Under the pieces are notes generated by a model. That model searched no databases. It saw only the letters and a list, made by a program, of their open reading frames with translations, and was not told the origin of the DNA. A DNA stretch of 64,000 bases from the NCBI RefSeq assembly GCF_003206615.1, contig NZ_PZJW01000006.1:62001-126000 (forward strand), read 5' to 3'. Shown in pieces: positions 58,784 through 64,000 of this stretch. The stretch's first letter is position 1. Each line of letters begins with the position of its first letter. The position numbers and the translations under genes are program-made. The DNA comes from Salinicola acroporae (GTDB lineage: Bacteria > Pseudomonadota > Gammaproteobacteria > Pseudomonadales > Halomonadaceae).

Positions 58784-59379
58784 GGTGGTTTCCTGCCGCG
58801 TTCCGTTGACGGTTCTTTGACTGATTCGAGAGGCCAGTCTATCAAAGCTGGATGGCTTGACGTTGGCTCGGGAGGCGGTAACGGGCCGTTCATGACTACG
58901 ACCATGGTCTAGATTTTCGGGACAGCGTCTCGGTTCGGCGTGACCCTCCGGCACTGCCGGTAGCCCGATGCTCCGCAACAGCGATGTCCATGGTCGGCAT
59001 CGGCAAATGGCATCGGTCGAGTGGCGCCGGATATTCTCGGGCGACCAAGAGACCGGATTCTCACGCTGAGCGGCATTGGCATTGGCGTGAAATGAGCCGC
59101 CCAGAGCGCTGCAAATCAGCAACTTCGGCGGGGTCGTGACCGCGGCGGGCCGGGAGGGGAGTCGGGATCGCTCTCGTGGTGGCGATAAAATCGCTGTGTT
59201 GTTGAGGGTGGAGGTATCTACCAACCGAGGGGACGCCCGGCGCCGGCGGTAATCACAGGCGAATTGTCTCGGCGCGACAGGCAGTTGGCGTGATTTTTTT
59301 AGGTGCAGAGGGTTGCATTCCGCGCCCGCCTGGGTAAAATTCGCATCCGTTGTCACGGCGAGCCCGCCGTCATCGATGC
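58784..59379. other. Region between glpR and tRNA-Val
   Basis: No gene is supported in these 596 bases; open frames here read as non-coding and have no domain-like sequence. The glpR promoter must lie near 58800-58900. A seven-T run at 59294-59300 is not preceded by a good stem. The tRNA promoter is at 59313-59340. Confidence 0.45.
59313..59340 (+). promoter_or_regulatory. Promoter of the tRNA-Val pair
   Basis: TTGCAT (59313-59318) and TAAAAT (59335-59340) are 16 bases apart and about 40 bases upstream of the first tRNA, as expected for a strong stable-RNA promoter. Confidence 0.6.
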
Positions 59380-59456
59380 AGGACCGTAGCTCAGTTGGTT
59401 AGAGCGCCACGTTGACATCGTGGAGGTCAGCGGTTCAAATCCGCTCGGTCCTACCA
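59380..59456 (+). tRNA. tRNA-Val (anticodon GAC), first copy
   Basis: A 77-base cloverleaf including the encoded CCA. The acceptor AGGACCG pairs with CGGTCCT, the D stem is GCTC/GAGC, and the anticodon stem CCACG/CGTGG holds the loop TTGACAT (anticodon GAC at 59414-59416). The T arm is GTTCAAATC. It reads GUC/GUU valine codons. Confidence 0.97.
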
Positions 59457-59487
59457 GTTTGCATCCAGCATCGTGCCAACACCATTC

Positions 59488-59564
59488 AGGACCATAGCTC
59501 AGTTGGTTAGAGCGCCACGTTGACATCGTGGAGGTCAGCGGTTCAAATCCGCTTGGTCCTACCA
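59488..59564 (+). tRNA. tRNA-Val (anticodon GAC), second copy
   Basis: Same 77-base body as the copy 31 bases upstream, with one compensating change: the seventh acceptor pair is A-T (AGGACCA with TGGTCCT) instead of G-C. The anticodon GAC and CCA end are unchanged. Both are probably one transcript. Confidence 0.97.
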
Positions 59565-59570
59565 GATTCG

Positions 59571-59597
59571 AAACCCGAGCCTCGGCTCGGGTTTTTT
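59571..59597 (+). terminator. Intrinsic terminator after the tRNA pair
   Basis: An 11-base inverted repeat (59571-59581 with 59584-59594) with a minimal loop, ending in six Ts. Confidence 0.9.
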
Positions 59598-59990
59598 GTG
59601 GCCTGTCATCCCTGGCGGCCACCCTTCGGGCCGCCCGAGGCCTCGAAAACTGCTCCCGACGGTTTTTTGTTTCGGCGATCTGGTCGTGCCCCGCGCACTG
59701 ACGTCGGCCTGCGCCATCAGCATTCGCGTCTTTTCATCGCAAGCGATGTTGGTTTTCGAACAAATCCTGTCGAAAAAACACCTTTTTCAGCCGAGTTACC
59801 ATCCCGAAACTTGTCCCGAGTGTTGGACATTAGTGGTTAAGACTAAGGTTTTAATATAATTAAACCGTTTTAAATCATGGCGTTATGAGTGCCTGTTTGT
59901 CATTGGTCCCGTCTGCTTTTTTCGTCGTATAGCTTTATGTAGCGACTGTTCTACGATGCTCGAAAGAGAAAAAAGGGAACGGTGCCACTC
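59598..59990 (+). promoter_or_regulatory. Upstream region of the glycerol ABC operon
   Basis: No gene. It contains a GlpR-like operator (59746-59763) and an AT-rich, nearly palindromic stretch GGTTTTAATATAATTAAACC (59847-59866) that includes a perfect TATAAT (59855-59860). No good -35 lies 16-18 bases before it. The AT content is unusually high for this chromosome. Confidence 0.55.
59746..59763. promoter_or_regulatory. GlpR operator upstream of the glycerol ABC operon
   Basis: ATGTTGG-TTTT-CGAACAA matches the glpD operator in 12 of the 14 arm positions. It lies ~92 bases before the TATAAT box, so repression may need looping or a promoter nearer to it. Confidence 0.6.
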
Positions 59991-61100
59991 ATGTCATTAC
60001 AACTCGACAACGTGACACTGTCGGTGCGAGGCGAGACCTATATCAGCGATGCCAGCCTGACGTTGGAACCGGGGTCATTCAATGTGCTGCTGGGGCACAC
60101 GCTGGCGGGCAAGACCACATTGATGCGGCTGATGGCCGGGCTGGACAGGCCCGACCATGGCAGGGTCTACCTCGATGGCCGTGACGTGACCCATGTGCCG
60201 GTTCGCCAGCGCAATGTCTCGATGGTCTATCAGCAGTTCATCAATTATCCGACGCTCACGGTCTTCGACAACATTGCTTCGCCGCTCAAGCAGGCCAGGG
60301 TCTCGCGGCAGGAGATCACCCGGCGGGTCGAGGAAACCGCGGCGATGCTGGGAATCCAGCACCTGCTGGGACGCTACCCGCAGGAACTCTCCGGCGGGCA
60401 GCAGCAGCGCACGGCGATGGCCAGGGCACTCGTCAAGGAAGCGGATCTGGTGCTGTTCGACGAGCCTCTGGTCAATCTCGACTACAAGCTGCGCGAGGCG
60501 CTGCGGGTGGAGATGCGCAAGCTGTTCGAATCGCGCAATACCATCGCGGTATACGCCACCACCGAGCCGGCCGAGGCGCTGGCGCTGGGAGGCACGACGA
60601 CGCTGCTCCACCAAGGCCGGATCGTCCAGAGTGGTCCCGGCGACGAAGTCTATCGCCATCCCCGGAATCGTGAGGCGGCGACGCTGTTCGGCGAGCCTCC
60701 CATCAACCTGATGCCGATGACGATCCAGGCCGGTGAATGCCGTATCGCCGACCAGCGCCAACCACTGCCCGGGGTCTGGGAGTCGCTGTCCGAAGGCGAT
60801 TACCAGATCGGTATCCGCCCCCATCACTGGTCGCTGGAGCCGCTCTCGGAGCCGGCCCTACGTTTGCCGACGATCTTGCGGGTGGCGGAGATCAGTGGCT
60901 CCGAGACCTTTCTGCACCTGTCACACGATCAAATCGAGCTGGTCGCGCACCTGATCGGCATCCACGAGTTCGGCGTGGATCAGGCGCTGGAGGTTCAGGT
61001 CCCTTTTCGCCAGCTCTTCGTGTTCGAGCCGGGGGGCGACCTGGTGTTGTCACCTCCTTCACCGCGATCGACAGTGCCCGACGGGCGAGGAGATCACTAG
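59991..61100 (+). CDS. glpS: Glycerol ABC transporter, ATP-binding protein GlpS
   Basis: A 369-residue MalK-like ATPase with a C-terminal TOBE domain. The signature LSGGQ (133-137) and Walker B LVLFDE (153-158) are intact, but Walker A is degenerate (GHTLAGKT, 35-42), and the switch His is replaced by T191 (ATTEPAEA where ATHD is usual). ATG 59991 is favoured over GTG 59982 because AAGGGA lies 12 bases upstream. With GlpT it powers GlpPQ. The gene order glpS-glpT-glpP-glpQ-DUF2160 is that of rhizobial glycerol transporters. Confidence 0.9.
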   Translation: MSLQLDNVTLSVRGETYISDASLTLEPGSFNVLLGHTLAGKTTLMRLMAGLDRPDHGRVYLDGRDVTHVPVRQRNVSMVYQQFINYPTLTVFDNIASPLKQARVSRQEITRRVEETAAMLGIQHLLGRYPQELSGGQQQRTAMARALVKEADLVLFDEPLVNLDYKLREALRVEMRKLFESRNTIAVYATTEPAEALALGGTTTLLHQGRIVQSGPGDEVYRHPRNREAATLFGEPPINLMPMTIQAGECRIADQRQPLPGVWESLSEGDYQIGIRPHHWSLEPLSEPALRLPTILRVAEISGSETFLHLSHDQIELVAHLIGIHEFGVDQALEVQVPFRQLFVFEPGGDLVLSPPSPRSTVPDGRGDH

Positions 61101-62199
61101 ATGGCCGAGATCCGTCTGGAACAGCTGGCCCATAGCTATCACGGCGCGCCCTCAAATCCGGCCGACTATGCACTCCGGCCGATGGACCATGTCTGGGAGC
61201 AGGGCGGAGCCTACGCGTTGCTGGGGCCCTCGGGATGCGGCAAGAGCACGTTGCTCAACATCATATCCGGCCTGCTGGTGCCCTCGGAGGGACGGGTACT
61301 CTACGACGGCAAGTCGGTCAACGATCTCACCCCGCAGCAGCGCAACATCGCCCAGGTTTTTCAGTTTCCGGTGGTCTACGACACCATGACCGTTCACGAC
61401 AACCTGGCGTTCCCGCTGCGCAACCAGGGGCAAACCCGGGAGCGCATCGATGCCCGGGTGAGAGAGGTGGCCGAGGCGCTGGAGATCGAGCCGCTATTGA
61501 ATCGCAAGGCGCAGAACCTGACCGCGGACGAGAAGCAGAAGGTGTCGATGGGGCGCGGCCTGGTGCGCGACGACGTGGCAGCGATCCTGTTCGACGAGCC
61601 GTTGACGGTGATCGATCCGCAGCTCAAGTGGCGCCTGCGGCGCAAGCTCAAGGAGATCCATCAGCGCTTCAACGTGACGATGGTCTATGTCACCCATGAC
61701 CAGTTGGAAGCGTCCACCTTCGCCGACAAGATCGCGGTGATGTACAACGGCCAGATCGTGCAGTTCGGCACCCCGAGAGAGCTGTTCGAGAACCCGCAAC
61801 ACACCTTCGTCGGTTACTTCATCGGCAGCCCCGGCATGAATCTGCTCGATATCGCGCTGGGTGCGTCGGGCATCGAGCTCGAAGATCGTGCGCTGGCGGT
61901 GCCCGATGCGGTCGTCGCCCGGCTTCGGCAGCACGAGAAGGGGCGCCTGCAGTTGGGCATCCGGCCGGAGTTCGTGCAGCTCGTGGCATCGGCGGATGCC
62001 GTCCTGCACGGGTATGTCGACCTGGTCCAGGACCAGGGCACCTTCAAGATCGTCGACGTGCGACTCGATACGCCGTCGGCGCCGGTGATCAAGGTGCGGC
62101 TGGAGGAGGAGGCGCCCGTGCCGGATGGGCGTATCGGCGTCCATTTCCCCGAAGCCTGGCAGCGCTTCTATATCGATGACCATCTGGTGGAGGCTGCTG

Positions 62200-62213
<14 letters not shown>
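61101..62213 (+). CDS. glpT: Glycerol ABC transporter, ATP-binding protein GlpT
   Basis: A 370-residue MalK-like ATPase directly abutting glpS (ATG at 61101, stop at 61100). Walker A GPSGCGKST (42-50), Walker B ILFDE (162-166) and the switch H199 (YVTHD) are all intact, but the signature is LTADEKQ (140-146) in place of LSGGQ. The C-terminal half has a TOBE-like fold (LQLGIRPEFVQL). This is the ABC ATPase, not the E. coli glycerol-3-phosphate/phosphate antiporter of the same name. The start of glpP overlaps its end by 14 bases. Confidence 0.92.
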
Positions 62214-63063
<850 letters not shown>

Positions 63064-63070
63064 CGCCGCC

Positions 63071-63871
63071 ATGAGATTGCGCAAGAGCCTGGTGATGCTG
63101 GTCTATCTGCTGTTCGTGCTGGTGCCGATCTACTGGCTGGTCAACATGTCGTTCAAGTCGAACCGGGAAATTCTCGGCGGGCTGTCGCTCTGGCCCGCGG
63201 CGCCGACGCTGGACAACTACCGGGTCATCTTCACCGAGCCGACCTGGTACATGAGCTACCTGAACTCCCTCAGCTATGTCTCGATGAACATGCTGATTTC
63301 GTTGCTGGTGGCGTTGCCGGCGGCCTATGCGTTCTCGCGCTATCGCTTCCTGGGCGACAGGCACATGTTCTTCTGGCTACTGACCAACCGAATGGCACCA
63401 CCGGCAGTGTTCCTGCTGCCGTTCTTCCAGCTCTACTCGGCGGTGGGGCTGTTCGATACGCCGATCGCGGTGGCGCTGGCCCACTGCCTGTTCAATGTGC
63501 CGCTGGCCGTCTGGATTCTCGAGGGCTTCATGTCGTCGGTACCCAAGGAGATCGACGAGACCGCCTATATCGACGGTTACACCTTTCCCAAGTTCTTCAT
63601 CCGGATCTTCCTGCCGATGATTCGGCCCGGCATCGGCGTCACGGCGTTCTTCTGCTTCATGTTCTCCTGGGTCGAACTGTTGTTGGCGCGGACGCTGACC
63701 TCGGTCGATGCCAAGCCGATCGTGGCGCAGATGACCCGCACGGTTTCGGCCTCGGGTATCGACTGGGGCGTGCTGGCGGCCGCTGGCGTGGTCGCGTTGT
63801 TGCCCGGTATCGCGGTGATCTATTTCGTACGCAACCACGTGGCCAAGGGCTTCGCCCTGGGACGCGTCTGA
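63071..63871 (+). CDS. glpQ: Glycerol ABC transporter, permease GlpQ
   Basis: A 266-residue MalG-like permease with six helices (LVMLVYLLFVLVPIYWLVNM first). The EAA loop reads PKEIDETAYIDGYTFPKFFIRIFLPMIRPGIGVTAFF. It starts 7 bases after glpP and is separated from the next gene by 30 bases. This is a transporter permease and not the periplasmic phosphodiesterase GlpQ of E. coli. Confidence 0.93.
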   Translation: MRLRKSLVMLVYLLFVLVPIYWLVNMSFKSNREILGGLSLWPAAPTLDNYRVIFTEPTWYMSYLNSLSYVSMNMLISLLVALPAAYAFSRYRFLGDRHMFFWLLTNRMAPPAVFLLPFFQLYSAVGLFDTPIAVALAHCLFNVPLAVWILEGFMSSVPKEIDETAYIDGYTFPKFFIRIFLPMIRPGIGVTAFFCFMFSWVELLLARTLTSVDAKPIVAQMTRTVSASGIDWGVLAAAGVVALLPGIAVIYFVRNHVAKGFALGRV

Positions 63872-63901
63872 TCCGTTCGTCCAGAGAGAGGGGGAGTCAC
63901 C

Positions 63902-64000
63902 ATGGGTTGGATGGCCTGGACACTACCGACGGCACTGTTCTTCGCCGGAATCGCGGCGCTGCTGGTCGTGATGACGGTCTGGCAGACCGTGTCGCCGGGC
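63902..64000 (+). CDS. DUF2160 small membrane protein of the glycerol transporter (partial)
   Basis: Cut by the right edge; the first 33 residues are visible: MGWMAWTLPTALFF followed by a hydrophobic helix AGIAALLVVMTVWQTV. A GAGAGAGGGGGAG purine tract precedes the ATG. DUF2160 proteins are two-helix membrane proteins found between glpQ and the binding-protein gene glpV in glycerol ABC operons, and the position here matches. The binding protein and glpK would be expected to the right. Confidence 0.8.
   Translation, partial: MGWMAWTLPTALFFAGIAALLVVMTVWQTVSPG

Noticed and set aside
59353-59622. Leftward frame of 89 residues with an internal repeat (...GFEPLTSTMSTW... twice)
   Set aside because: It is the antisense translation of the two tRNA-Val genes, a well-known spurious protein; the repeat is the tRNA copy.

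Overview
The window is a densely coded, GC-rich chromosomal segment of a gammaproteobacterium, most like Halomonadaceae (Halomonas, Salinicola or Chromohalobacter-type). This placement is inferred from gene content and base composition, not from a database match. Supporting signs are the Pseudomonas-like order of metG / nth / apbC / dcd and purN-purM-hda, a glycerol ABC transporter with GlpR, and an L-arabinose ABC / arabonate dehydratase cluster. No CRISPR array, prophage, insertion sequence or rRNA was seen; two tRNA-Val genes are present.

Left part (1-24 kb), mostly housekeeping: the end of a cytochrome c subunit; rpe; a GIY-YIG protein; then a DNA-processing block of a ParA-like ATPase, a FAN1-like VRR-NUC nuclease, and an Fe-S (XPD/DinG-type) helicase that also carries a RecB/Cas4-like nuclease domain at its N-terminus, with a LexA-like box in front of the nuclease. 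A leftward ndh - dihydroxyacetone kinase - ridA run follows. Then come gph and trpE (with a Trp-containing leader peptide between them), a TVP38 membrane protein, argF, grxD, rnt, argG, hlyU-like, a GST, a DUF1161 protein, nth, a soluble orphan RnfB with a long charged tail, and metG.

Middle part (23.5-41 kb): a DoxX-like membrane protein overlapped by a DUF2845 protein, an AEC transporter with DNA polymerase II (polB), a small lipoprotein, a second GST, luxS, a TerB protein, a beta-lactamase-fold serine hydrolase paired with a HGSNAT/DUF1624 membrane acyltransferase, apbC/mrp, dcd, a nested inverted-repeat element, an aldo/keto reductase, purN, purM, hda and a SulP transporter.

Sugar region (40.5-53 kb): a LysR regulator of GbpR type faces a periplasmic aldose 1-epimerase, the AraFGH importer, a GntP permease and an L-arabonate dehydratase. 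These fit import of L-arabinose and oxidative, non-phosphorylative breakdown. The araF and gntP upstream regions share a two-part motif with identical internal spacing, a candidate common operator. A YjbQ protein, an AHL-lactonase-family hydrolase and a Zn alcohol dehydrogenase follow. fumC and an endonuclease/exonuclease/phosphatase-family membrane protein come next.

Glycerol region (56.2 kb to the right edge): glpR and glpD read leftward. A near-perfect GlpR operator precedes glpD, and a second one lies about 230 bases before the rightward glpS-glpT-glpP-glpQ-DUF2160 operon, so one repressor probably controls uptake and oxidation. The two ATPases look complementary in their defects, which predicts one competent and one degenerate ATP site. 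Twin tRNA-Val(GAC) genes sit between the two halves of the glycerol locus. The cluster runs off the right edge.
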